Below are positions 6,816-14,021 of a stretch of 17,823 nt of DNA, piece by piece. The DNA is taken from contig JAXDJJ010000086.1 in the NCBI GenBank assembly GCA_034665745.1, positions 1 to 17,823 of the forward strand, given 5' to 3'. This DNA is from JAXDJJ01 sp034665745 (GTDB lineage Bacteria > Actinomycetota > CADDZG01 > WHSQ01). The position numbers were made by a program, and so were the translations under genes. Below the pieces are notes generated by a model that was not told the origin of the DNA, ran no database searches, and worked only from the letters and a program-made list of their open reading frames with translations. Position 1 is the first letter of the stretch. Each line of letters starts with the position of its first letter.

Positions 6816-7961
6816 ATGCCGGCCGACACTCGACTTCTCGATGATGACCAGAAAGCTCTGGTCTCGATGGTCCGAGAGTTCGCCGACGAGGTGCTTGCAC
6901 CGGCTTCAGGGGGCTACGAAGAGCGTTCCGAGGACCCGGCCCCCCTGTACAAGCAACTCGCCGATCTCGAACTCACCGGGATCCCTTATCCCGAGGCCTA
7001 CGGGGGCGGTGGGCAGCCCTACGAGACCTATCTCCTCGTCGTCGAAGAGATCGCAAGGGCATATCTCGGTTTCGCCATCGGCCTATCGGTCCACACCCTC
7101 TGTTCGTTCGCGATCAACTCGTTCGGCTCCGAAGATCTGAAGAAGGACGTCCTCGCGAAGCTGTGCGCGGGGGAGTGGTTCGGCGCCTACTCGTTGTCGG
7201 AACCAGAGTCCGGTTCGGACGCCGTCGCCCTTTCCACGAAGGCCGTCAAGGACAACGGCGGCTATCGCCTGACGGGTTCGAAGGTCTTCTGCACCCGAGG
7301 CGATGAGGCCGATGCGGTCCTGGTGATGGCTCGCACCGGCGAGGCCGGAGCGAAAGGCATCAGCGCATTCATCGTCGAGAAGGGCACCGACGGCTTCGGT
7401 GGGACAAAGAAAGAAGACAAGATGGGGTGGCGATCGTCACCGACGTGGATGCTCGGTCTCGACGATGCCGTCGTACCGGAAGGCCGCCGGGTGGGTGACG
7501 AAGGGCAGGGATTCAGGATCGCCCTGGCGTCGCTGGACTCCGGCCGTCTCGGCATCGCAGCGTGTGCAACGGGGGTCGCTCAAGCTGCGTTCGACCAGGC
7601 TCTGAGCTTCACGATGGAACGCGAGCAGTTCGGGAAGCCGGTCGCACAGAACCAAGGCGTTCAGTTCATGCTCGCCGACATGGCGACCCAGATCGAAGCG
7701 GGCCGGGCCCTGTACCAGAAGGCAGCCCGCCTGCGCGACCAGGGGCACGACTACTCGATGCAGGCGGCCGAGGCGAAATTGTTCTGCACCGACGCCGCGA
7801 TGAAGGTCACGACCGATGCGGTTCAACTTCACGGTGGGTATGGGTACATCACCGAATATCCCGTCGAGCGCTTCATGCGTGAAGCCAAAGGACTCCAGAT
7901 CGTCGAAGGCACGAACCAGATCCAGCGTTTCGTGATCGGCCGGAAGCTGACGGACCCATGA
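6816..7961 (+). CDS. Acyl-CoA dehydrogenase
   Basis: A 381-residue FAD flavoenzyme that introduces the trans-2 double bond into an acyl-CoA, passing electrons to electron-transfer flavoprotein. Signatures: AYSLSEPESGSD near 128-139 (FAD/substrate binding), DRGLGIAA-type DSGRLGIAACATG near 241-253, REQFGKPVAQNQ near 270-281, and QLHGGYGYITEYPVER near the C terminus. The likely catalytic base is Glu364 (QIVEGTNQIQR), the position used by short- and medium-chain acyl-CoA dehydrogenases. The length is that of this subfamily. It is probably translated from a leaderless message. Its stop overlaps the SDR start (ATGA). A butyryl-CoA-type role would fit the products of lysine fermentation encoded farther on, but chain length cannot be read from the sequence. 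Confidence 0.93.
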   Translation: MPADTRLLDDDQKALVSMVREFADEVLAPASGGYEERSEDPAPLYKQLADLELTGIPYPEAYGGGGQPYETYLLVVEEIARAYLGFAIGLSVHTLCSFAINSFGSEDLKKDVLAKLCAGEWFGAYSLSEPESGSDAVALSTKAVKDNGGYRLTGSKVFCTRGDEADAVLVMARTGEAGAKGISAFIVEKGTDGFGGTKKEDKMGWRSSPTWMLGLDDAVVPEGRRVGDEGQGFRIALASLDSGRLGIAACATGVAQAAFDQALSFTMEREQFGKPVAQNQGVQFMLADMATQIEAGRALYQKAARLRDQGHDYSMQAAEAKLFCTDAAMKVTTDAVQLHGGYGYITEYPVERFMREAKGLQIVEGTNQIQRFVIGRKLTDP

Positions 7962-8917
7962 AAGCGTTCATCACCGGCGCTACAGGCTTCGTAGGCGGCC
8001 ATCTTGCGGCCACGCTAGTTACGCGTGGAGACAGCGTGGTCGCCCTCGTCCGCAGTCCCGAGAAGGCAGGGGACCTCGCGAGGATCGGCGCCACGATCGT
8101 CGAGGGCGACCTGAACAGCGTCGGGACGATGACCGAAGCGATGAAGGGTTGCGATGCCGTCTTCCACGTTGCCGCCGGCTACAAGGTGGGTGTGTTCGAG
8201 GACGGGTGCAAAGAGATGCACGAGGCGAACATCGTCGGTACCGAGAACGTCCTACAGGCCGCGGTAGATGCCGGCGTGGCGCGCATCATCTATGTGTCGA
8301 CGATCGGTTACTACGGCAACACGAACGGTCAGGTTGTCGACGAAACCTTCGAGCGGACCGACAAGGACTGGCTCACTTGTTACGACGAGACCAAGTTCAA
8401 GGCCCACGAGGTCGCCGACCAGCTCATCGCCGAAGGTGCGCCCATCCTTATCGCTCAGCCCGGCGGCATCTATGGACCCGGGGATACCTCCGATCTCAGC
8501 GTGATGCTCGACCGCATCAAGAAGGGCTGGATGAAGGTCAGTGTCATGCCGGGGGTTGGGTTCAACTTCGTGCACATCGATGACGTCGTCGAAGGTTTGC
8601 TGCTGGTCCACGACAAGGGCCGGGTAGGGGAGAGCTACAACCTGGGCGGCGAGTTGACGACTCTCGGAGACCTGATCTCGAAGGTGGCCGTTCTATCGGG
8701 TCACAAGCCTCCCAGCAAGGAACTCCCCGTCGGACTCATCAAGCGCTCGGTAACAGCGTGGCGCTTCCTGGGCCCGATGATGGGGTTCCCACCGAACCTT
8801 AGAGAGCTGATCAAAGCATCCGACGGCGTGACCTACTGGGCCACGGATGACAAGGCTCGCAACGAGCTCGGCTACTCACCGAGGACCTTGGACGTGGGTC
8901 TCCCGGACGTCGTCTAA
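7958..8917 (+). CDS. Extended SDR: NAD-dependent epimerase/dehydratase family protein
   Basis: A 319-residue Rossmann-fold enzyme of the extended short-chain dehydrogenase type. GATGFVGG at 7-14 is the NAD(P)-binding glycine motif; VEGDLNS at 48-54 and FHVAAGY at 69-75 follow in the expected order. The catalytic set is Ser114 or Thr115 (YVSTIGYYG), Tyr142 and Lys146 (YDETK). QPGGIYGPGD near 159-168 and the C-terminal substrate domain follow. The pattern is closest to the dihydroflavonol-4-reductase / HpnA group acting on non-nucleotide substrates, so sugar-nucleotide epimerase is not assumed. It is coupled to the acyl-CoA dehydrogenase by a 4-nt overlap, suggesting a beta-hydroxy or keto acyl intermediate as substrate; this is inference. 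Its TAA overlaps the stop of the convergent MFS gene by 4 nt. Confidence 0.88.
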   Translation: MKAFITGATGFVGGHLAATLVTRGDSVVALVRSPEKAGDLARIGATIVEGDLNSVGTMTEAMKGCDAVFHVAAGYKVGVFEDGCKEMHEANIVGTENVLQAAVDAGVARIIYVSTIGYYGNTNGQVVDETFERTDKDWLTCYDETKFKAHEVADQLIAEGAPILIAQPGGIYGPGDTSDLSVMLDRIKKGWMKVSVMPGVGFNFVHIDDVVEGLLLVHDKGRVGESYNLGGELTTLGDLISKVAVLSGHKPPSKELPVGLIKRSVTAWRFLGPMMGFPPNLRELIKASDGVTYWATDDKARNELGYSPRTLDVGLPDVV

Positions 8918-10149
8918 GACGTGGTCTCCGCGTCATGTGTGACCTGGGCGATCGAACGCCAGGTGAATGCAAGGATCACGGCCGAGCCAACGAACGCGAA
9001 CCAGAACGGAGCCACGACTCCCCATCGTTGAGCGATAGCTCCGCCGAGAAGCGCGCCGAGAGCCAGAGCCCCTAGGCCGCCGATCAAGTAGACGCTCGTA
9101 ACCCGCCCGAGCAGTGCTGCAGGCACCGACCGTTGCCTGATCGTCGTCGAGGTCGTGCCCCAGATAACAGCGTGGGCCCCGAACGCCATCATCACGGACC
9201 CGGCCAACCACGGCGATCGCGTAAGAGCGAGGGCAACGTGGGTGAATGTCTCGAGGATCAAACCGGCACGCAGCAGCGTCGAGTAGGCGAACCGCTTCTC
9301 GAGCGAACCGAAGATGGCCGATCCGATCAAGCCTCCTACCGCAGAAGCCGCCAACAGGAAGCCGAATCCGACCGCGTCCAACCCGAGTCGCTCGCGCGCG
9401 TATAGAACCCAGATCGAGAACGCGGCTCCGAACGTGATGTTGAAGGCCGTGATCATGATCGCCAGGGTTCGTACCGCGGCGTGTGCCCACAACCACCTGA
9501 GGCCTTCCATCACCTGCTGACGCACGCGGGGCCGTTCGGTCTCGGGTTCCAGCATCGGTTCGATCCTCACGCGCGTGATCAGGACGGCCGACAGGACGAA
9601 GGTGATCGCATCGAACCCGAATGGGAAGACCAACCCCGCCGCGAAGAGCAGCGCGCCAAGTGGAGGGCCTACAAGCTGGTTCGTAACCATCATGCTTCCG
9701 AACAGACGAGCGTTAGCTTGCCCGAGGCCTTGTTTCGGAACGGCGGTCGCCAGCAGCGCACCACCTGCGTTGTCCGTCAAGGTTTCTGCGGTGCCGAGCA
9801 GGAACATCGTGAGATACACGATCGGAAGGGAAACGACGTCGAACACGATGGTGATCGCAAGAAGACCCTGAACCACGGCGCGAATCATGTCGACCACGAT
9901 GATGAGACGCCGGCGATCGACGCGATCGATGATGGCTCCGGCCTGCAGCCCGAACAGGAACCACGGCAACCGTTGAGCAAACATCGACATCGCAACGGCG
10001 AACGGCTCGGTGGTGATCGAGGCCACGAGGAGGGGTCCGGCGGCGAGCACGACGCCGTCTCCGATATTGCTGATGGTCGAGCTCGACCAGATCCATCTGA
10101 AGTTCGTACCGAGGCGCTCAGGCGCCAGGATCGAACCCAGTCTCTTCAG
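8914..10149 (-). CDS. MFS transporter, EntS/MFS_3-like exporter (probable CTG start)
   Basis: A membrane exporter of the major facilitator superfamily with about 12 helices. The first cytoplasmic loop has the motif-A variant AGAIIDRVDRRR, and helices such as LTMFLLGTAETLTDNAGGALLA and VGPPLGALLFAAG resemble the EntS/MFS_3 branch. The first conventional start is GTG at 10050, which would remove the first half of helix 1. The same frame remains open upstream and encodes LGTNFRWIWSSSTISNIGDGV (residues 13-33), the usual N terminus of this family. No ATG, GTG or TTG occurs in that stretch, but a CTG at 10149-10147 follows GGAGG by 5 nt and gives a normal 411-residue protein. The substrate is unknown. 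Divergent from the exonuclease, convergent with the SDR. Confidence 0.88.
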   Translation of the reverse strand: MKRLGSILAPERLGTNFRWIWSSSTISNIGDGVVLAAGPLLVASITTEPFAVAMSMFAQRLPWFLFGLQAGAIIDRVDRRRLIIVVDMIRAVVQGLLAITIVFDVVSLPIVYLTMFLLGTAETLTDNAGGALLATAVPKQGLGQANARLFGSMMVTNQLVGPPLGALLFAAGLVFPFGFDAITFVLSAVLITRVRIEPMLEPETERPRVRQQVMEGLRWLWAHAAVRTLAIMITAFNITFGAAFSIWVLYARERLGLDAVGFGFLLAASAVGGLIGSAIFGSLEKRFAYSTLLRAGLILETFTHVALALTRSPWLAGSVMMAFGAHAVIWGTTSTTIRQRSVPAALLGRVTSVYLIGGLGALALGALLGGAIAQRWGVVAPFWFAFVGSAVILAFTWRSIAQVTHDAETTS

Positions 10150-10154
10150 AACGT

Positions 10155-10159
10155 CCTCC
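10155..10159 (-). promoter_or_regulatory. Shine-Dalgarno GGAGG that supports the CTG start of the MFS gene
   Basis: On the minus strand CCGGAGGACGTTCTG places a perfect GGAGG 5 nt before the CTG at 10149. No other strong ribosome-binding site is seen in frame between here and the GTG at 10050. This decides the start in favour of a non-standard codon. Confidence 0.55.
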
Positions 10160-10167
10160 GGTGTGAA

Positions 10168-10173
10168 TAGGGT
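10168..10173 (+). promoter_or_regulatory. Candidate leaderless -10 element of the exonuclease gene
   Basis: TAGGGT fits TANNNT and ends 6 nt before the GTG at 10180. No Shine-Dalgarno sequence is present between them. The arrangement mirrors the one at 6803-6808, supporting transcription that begins at or near the start codon. Confidence 0.4.
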
Positions 10174-10179
10174 GCCACG

Positions 10180-11076
10180 GTGGACGACAGCCTCTCACTG
10201 CTGATCGACGCGCCGAGCTTGTTCTTCCGTGCGTTCTTCTCTACGCCCGACACCGTACAAACGCCAGACGGGGTGCCGATCAACGCCGCACATGGATTCA
10301 TCTACATGCTGGCGCGCTTGATCACCGATCATCGACCGACCTATCTCGCGTGCGCTGCAGACGAGGACTGGCGCCCGCAGTGGCGTGTCGATCTGATCCC
10401 CAGCTACAAGACGGCGCGCGCTCAGGCGGATAGTGCCCAGGCAGTGGCTGAGGATGTGCTCGGCCCCCAGGTGCCGGTCCTCTATGCGTTGCTCGATCTG
10501 ATCGGGATCAAGGTCGTTGGGCATCCGGGAGCGGAGGCCGAGGATGTCATCGGCAGCCTTGCAGCGCGTGCTCCCGGCCGCGTTGGCATCGTGTCGGGCG
10601 ACCGCGATCTGTTCCAGTTGGTCGCCGATCCGAGGATCACGGTTCTCTACCCGGTCAGAGGGGTCAGCAAGGTCGATGTCGTGACAGAGAGCTACATCGC
10701 GACGAAGTACGGGATCCCAGGTCTGGCCTACATGGACTACGCGATCCTGCGCGGCGATGCTTCGGATGGGCTGCCGGGGGTCAGCGGTATCGGGGAGAAG
10801 CACGCCTCCGCCCTTATCGCCAAGCACGGCAGCATCGAAGCCGTCATCGAGGCGGCCGAGGCCGGAGCCCAGAGCGTCATGATGGACAAGGTCCGCAAGG
10901 ACCTCGACTACGTGAGGCGAGCCGTCGAGGTCGTCACGATCCAAACAGACCTTCCGATCCCCGAGGTAGACCTTCGCCTACCCGACGAGGTCGATCAGGA
11001 CACCGCGATGGCAGGAGCGAAGCGACTTGGCCTCACGGGCCCGGTGACTGCCCTCCTCGAAGCGCTGGACGTATAG
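10180..11076 (+). CDS. Stand-alone 5'-3' exonuclease of the DNA polymerase I N-terminal type
   Basis: A 298-residue FEN/PIN-fold nuclease like the N-terminal domain of PolI or YpcP, expected to remove RNA primers and cut 5' flaps with two metal ions. It begins LLIDAPSLFFRAFF (usual LIDG, here LIDA). Then follow RVDLIPSYKTAR at about 69-80, AEAEDVIGSLAA at about 118-129 with the metal-binding acidic residues, SGDRDLFQLV at about 139-148, and the helix-3-turn-helix RGDASDGLPGVSGIGEKHASALI at about 190-212. No polymerase domain follows and the frame ends normally. GTG 10180 is the first start giving the full beta-1 strand and has a TANNNT box just upstream. Its stop lies 6 nt from the convergent Lrp gene's stop. 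Confidence 0.92.
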   Translation: MDDSLSLLIDAPSLFFRAFFSTPDTVQTPDGVPINAAHGFIYMLARLITDHRPTYLACAADEDWRPQWRVDLIPSYKTARAQADSAQAVAEDVLGPQVPVLYALLDLIGIKVVGHPGAEAEDVIGSLAARAPGRVGIVSGDRDLFQLVADPRITVLYPVRGVSKVDVVTESYIATKYGIPGLAYMDYAILRGDASDGLPGVSGIGEKHASALIAKHGSIEAVIEAAEAGAQSVMMDKVRKDLDYVRRAVEVVTIQTDLPIPEVDLRLPDEVDQDTAMAGAKRLGLTGPVTALLEALDV

Positions 11077-11082
11077 GCCGGT

Positions 11083-11520
11083 TCAGCGGACGACCGGCCG
11101 GCCCTCGAACGGGGTCGAGAGCACGATCGTGGCGCGCGTCGTCACCTCGAGCTTGGCCCGCAGCCCATCGAGCAGCTCCTCGAGTGCATTCGTCGATGGG
11201 GCTCGTACGAACAGGGCGTAGGAGTTGTCCCCGGCGACCGAGTAGCACGACTGGACGAGGGAGAACTCGGCGATCTTGGCCGGGATGTCCGTGGGCGAAG
11301 CCGGAGTCAGGGCGAGGCTGACGATCGCCGTGATCGGGAGCCCGGCTTGCTCGAAGTCGACCTCGGCTCGGTAACCCTTGATGAGGCCCTGTTTCTCGAG
11401 CTTCCTGACCCGGTCATGGACCGACGATGCAGCAAGGCCCACGTCCTCGCCGATCTCGGCGAAGCCCATGCGGCCATCGGCCTCTAGGAGGGCGAGTATC
11501 TTCCGGTCCTTGGCGTCCAT
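11083..11520 (-). CDS. Lrp/AsnC family transcriptional regulator, probable regulator of the lysine operon
   Basis: A 145-residue regulator with an N-terminal winged helix-turn-helix (about residues 4-50; KILALLEADGRMGFAEI, then VHDRVRKLEKQGLI) and a C-terminal RAM ligand-binding domain (about 62-140, with GDNSYALFVRA). Lrp/AsnC proteins are amino-acid-sensing octamers that often control a divergent amino-acid gene. The ATG at 11520 is preferred: AAGGA is 8 nt upstream and the N terminus MDAKDRKIL is typical. An in-frame ATG at 11553 would lie inside the inverted repeat at 11541-11556. The divergent position before kamA and the shared 89-bp gap make lysine or a downstream metabolite the likely effector, by inference. 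Confidence 0.92.
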   Translation of the reverse strand: MDAKDRKILALLEADGRMGFAEIGEDVGLAASSVHDRVRKLEKQGLIKGYRAEVDFEQAGLPITAIVSLALTPASPTDIPAKIAEFSLVQSCYSVAGDNSYALFVRAPSTNALEELLDGLRAKLEVTTRATIVLSTPFEGRPVVR

Positions 11521-11531
11521 TCCGAATATCC

Positions 11532-11560
11532 TTCCCCTGATAGGGTGAATCACCTAATAT
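11532..11560 (+). promoter_or_regulatory. Possible promoter of the kamA operon
   Basis: TAATAT at 11555-11560 is a good -10-like hexamer; a poor -35 match (TTCCCC, 11532-11537) lies 17 bp upstream. The inverted repeat falls in the spacer, so a bound regulator would block polymerase. The overlapping TATTAT at 11559-11564 is an alternative -10. The untranslated leader would be about 40 nt, with AGGAG at 11599-11603 six nt before the kamA ATG. Confidence 0.35.
11541..11556. promoter_or_regulatory. Inverted repeat, candidate operator between the Lrp/AsnC gene and kamA
   Basis: GGTGA-A-TCACC (11544-11554) is a perfect 5+1+5 palindrome. The outer bases TA (11541-11542) and TA (11555-11556) extend it if one extra G in the left arm is skipped. 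It sits in the divergent gap and overlaps the AT-rich stretch TAATATTATT. Symmetric sites in such a position are typical targets of Lrp/AsnC proteins. It is the only clear inverted repeat in this gap. Confidence 0.5.
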
Positions 11561-11609
11561 TATTCCGTACCAGTCAAGCCTGCCCAGTCGAACCGACCAG
11601 GAGACCCCG

Positions 11610-13010
11610 ATGACGCCGGAGATCGCCACCGCCTTGCCGGGGCAGTTGCGCGCCCTGGACAACGCGTCTAACGGGGCCCAGCCCTACGCCTACCCGCCGA
11701 CGCGGGAATTCATCGAGCCCGACTGGCGCCGCCTGCCCGGCTACGCCACCGTTACCGAGGCGGAGTGGGCGAGCGCGAAATGGCAGCGCCTCCACACAGT
11801 GAAGAATCTCGATCAGCTCCAGCGAGTGTTCGGCGACCTCTTGCCGGCCGATCTCGTCGAGTCCATCACGCGCGATCAGGTCGAACGGGCGACCATGTCG
11901 ATGCTGATCCCGCCGCAGATGCTCAACACGATGGACGAGCACGATCTATGGGGCGACCCGATCCGCCATTACATGATCCCCGCATTCGCCGATCGTCACC
12001 CGGAGTGGCCATCGCACCCGCATTCCGAGCGCGATTCGTTGCATGAAGCGGACATGTGGGCCGTCGAGGGCTTGACGCACCGCTACCCGACGAAGGTCCT
12101 TGCCGAGCTACTTGCCACCTGTCCGCAGTACTGCGGTCACTGCACCCGTATGGACCTCGTGGGCAACAATGTGCCCCAGGTCATCAAGCATCGCTTCGAG
12201 CTGAAGCAGAAGGACCGGTACGAGGCGATCATCGGTTACCTCAAGGCCACACCCAGCGTCCGCGACGTGGTCGTGTCAGGTGGGGATATCGCCAACCTGC
12301 CGATCGCTCATCTCGAGGACTTCGTCACCCGCCTGATCGAGATCCCTCACATCCAAGACATCCGGCTGGCGACCAAAGGCTTGATGGGCTTGCCGCAGCA
12401 CTTCCTTCAGGATGACGTCCTTGCTGGGATGGAGCGTTTGGCGACGAAGGCGATCGAGCACGACGTCGACCTTGCGATCCATACACACGTGAACCATGCG
12501 AACTCATTGACGCCACTCGTGGCGACCGCGGTGAAGAAGCTCCTTTCCATGGGATTCCGCGACATCCGTAACCAAGGTGTCTTGATGCGCGGGGTCAACG
12601 ACTCGCCGAAGGCCCTGCTTGACCTGTCGTTCACGTTGCTCGATAAGACGAAGGTGATGCCGTACTACTTCTATATGTGCGACATGATCCCGAACGCGGA
12701 GCACTGGCGCTTGGCGCTGCACGAGGCACAGGACCTCCAGCACTCGATCATGGGTTACCTGCCGGGGTTCGCTACTCCGCGGATCGTCTGCGACGTGCCG
12801 TTCGTCGGCAAGCGCTGGGTTCACCAGGTCGAGAGCTACGACCGCGCCATGGGCATCTCGTACTGGACGAAGAACTACCGCACAGGGATCGAATACGACG
12901 ATCCGACTGCCCTGGACCGCCGCTACCCCTATTACGACCCGATCTACACGTTGCCGCCCGATGGCCAGGAACACTGGCGCCATCAGGTTCCCGCCAGCGC
13001 GCACGCATAA
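11610..13010 (+). CDS. kamA: Lysine 2,3-aminomutase (radical SAM, PLP)
   Basis: A 466-residue radical SAM enzyme expected to convert L-lysine to L-beta-lysine with PLP, SAM and a [4Fe-4S] cluster. The cluster motif is CPQYCGHC (Cys171, Cys175, Cys178), followed by VVSGGD at 221-226, HTHVNHANSLTP at 291-302 and VLMRGVND at 324-331. The two aspartates that bind the lysine side-chain amine in the clostridial enzyme (Asp293, Asp330) align with Asp358 (YMCD) and Asp395 (IVCD), with the same 37-residue spacing, so lysine fits as substrate. The PLP lysine would be Lys401, but the loop reads DVPFVGK where DAPGGGGK is usual, one residue shorter. No cysteine follows residue 394, so the C-terminal zinc cysteines of clostridial KamA are absent. 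The ATG has AGGAG 6 nt upstream. First gene of the lysine operon, 9 nt before kdd. Confidence 0.9.
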   Translation: MTPEIATALPGQLRALDNASNGAQPYAYPPTREFIEPDWRRLPGYATVTEAEWASAKWQRLHTVKNLDQLQRVFGDLLPADLVESITRDQVERATMSMLIPPQMLNTMDEHDLWGDPIRHYMIPAFADRHPEWPSHPHSERDSLHEADMWAVEGLTHRYPTKVLAELLATCPQYCGHCTRMDLVGNNVPQVIKHRFELKQKDRYEAIIGYLKATPSVRDVVVSGGDIANLPIAHLEDFVTRLIEIPHIQDIRLATKGLMGLPQHFLQDDVLAGMERLATKAIEHDVDLAIHTHVNHANSLTPLVATAVKKLLSMGFRDIRNQGVLMRGVNDSPKALLDLSFTLLDKTKVMPYYFYMCDMIPNAEHWRLALHEAQDLQHSIMGYLPGFATPRIVCDVPFVGKRWVHQVESYDRAMGISYWTKNYRTGIEYDDPTALDRRYPYYDPIYTLPPDGQEHWRHQVPASAHA

Positions 13011-13019
13011 GGTCACCGC

Positions 13020-14021
13020 GTGGAACGTTTCGGCACCCACCGCTCGCTAGAGCCAGTGGGGGCTTTACCTCAGCAGGCCATCAAGCTGGATCCACGCGCC
13101 CCGTTGACGCCTGACGAGCTGGCCATCGATGTCGACTACCTGAACATCGATTCCGCTTCGTGGCGACAGCTGCGCGAGTCGACCGATGGCTCGGCAAGCG
13201 CGATGTCGGCTCGGATCATGGAGATCGTTGCCGAGCGCGGCAAGATGCATAATCCGGTGACCGGCTCCGGCGGGATGTTGGTCGGAACGGTTGCGGAGCT
13301 CGGCGCTCATCGGACGAGCCCCTCGGTTGGCACCCGTATCGCCACCCTCGTGTCTCTCACTCTCACTCCGTTGCAGCTCGATGCAATCCTCGAGCTTGAC
13401 CCGGACTCCGAGAAGGTCAAGGTGAAGGGCCGCGCGATCCTGTTCGGCTCCGGGATCTACCAGACAGTGCCCGAGGATCTTCCGGATGCGGTGACCCTCG
13501 GGGTACTTGACGTGTGCGGTGCTCCGGCGTGGATGGCCAAACTTGCGAATCCCGGTATGAAGGTCGCCGTCATCGGGGCAGGGGGGAAGTCGGGGATGTT
13601 GGCGTGCGCGCAAGCAGCGCGCGTGGTTGGCGACGCTGGTCGCGTCCTCGGCCTCTGTTATCCGGAAGACACGGTCGTCCTCGCGAAGGAAGCGGGGGCC
13701 GAAGCGATCGTGTGTGACTGCACGGATGCAACGGCGGTTGCCGCGGCGGTATCGGATGCCTTCATGGGGGACGAAGCGGACCTCGTGTTCGTATGCACGA
13801 ACGTCGCCGGATGTGAAGGGGGAGCGATCCTCGCCTGCTCCGACCAAGGCCGCATCGTCTTCTTCTCGATGGCCACGTCGTTCACCTCCGCGGCGTTGCT
13901 CGCTGAAGGGCTTGGTAGGTCGTGCGAGATGACTATCGGCAACGGTTACGTGCCAGGACATGCAGAGCTCGCCCTCGACCTGGTGCGTAGTGATGAGCGC
14001 CTGCTCGAGAGGTTCTCGTGA
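13020..14021 (+). CDS. kdd: L-erythro-3,5-diaminohexanoate dehydrogenase
   Basis: A 333-residue NAD-dependent dehydrogenase that oxidatively deaminates (3S,5S)-3,5-diaminohexanoate to 5-amino-3-oxohexanoate in lysine fermentation. The N-terminal GTHRSLEPVGALPQQA (5-20) and DVDYLNIDSASWRQL (37-51), and the block GKMHNPVTGSGGML (74-87), are characteristic of Kdd. A Rossmann nucleotide-binding loop GAGGKSG is at 186-192, preceded by strand KVAVI. The length is normal. GTG 13020 is the only start that keeps the conserved N terminus. The ribosome-binding site is weak (AAGG), which with the 9-nt gap from kamA suggests translational coupling. Its stop overlaps the amidohydrolase GTG (GTGA). Confidence 0.92.
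   Translation: MERFGTHRSLEPVGALPQQAIKLDPRAPLTPDELAIDVDYLNIDSASWRQLRESTDGSASAMSARIMEIVAERGKMHNPVTGSGGMLVGTVAELGAHRTSPSVGTRIATLVSLTLTPLQLDAILELDPDSEKVKVKGRAILFGSGIYQTVPEDLPDAVTLGVLDVCGAPAWMAKLANPGMKVAVIGAGGKSGMLACAQAARVVGDAGRVLGLCYPEDTVVLAKEAGAEAIVCDCTDATAVAAAVSDAFMGDEADLVFVCTNVAGCEGGAILACSDQGRIVFFSMATSFTSAALLAEGLGRSCEMTIGNGYVPGHAELALDLVRSDERLLERFS

Noticed and set aside
10115..10145. Minus-strand GGTTCGATCC resembling a tRNA T-arm
   Set aside because: The flanking arms do not pair as a 5-bp T stem, no acceptor or anticodon arm is found, and the stretch encodes the MFS N terminus.
11521..11553. Upstream ATG at 11553 as start of the Lrp/AsnC gene
   Set aside because: It would place the N terminus inside the inverted repeat; the ATG at 11520 has a good AAGGA and gives the normal family length.
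13065..13961. Long open frame opposite kdd on the minus strand (298 codons)
   Set aside because: High-GC shadow frame of the well-supported kdd gene; the translation has no recognisable domain.
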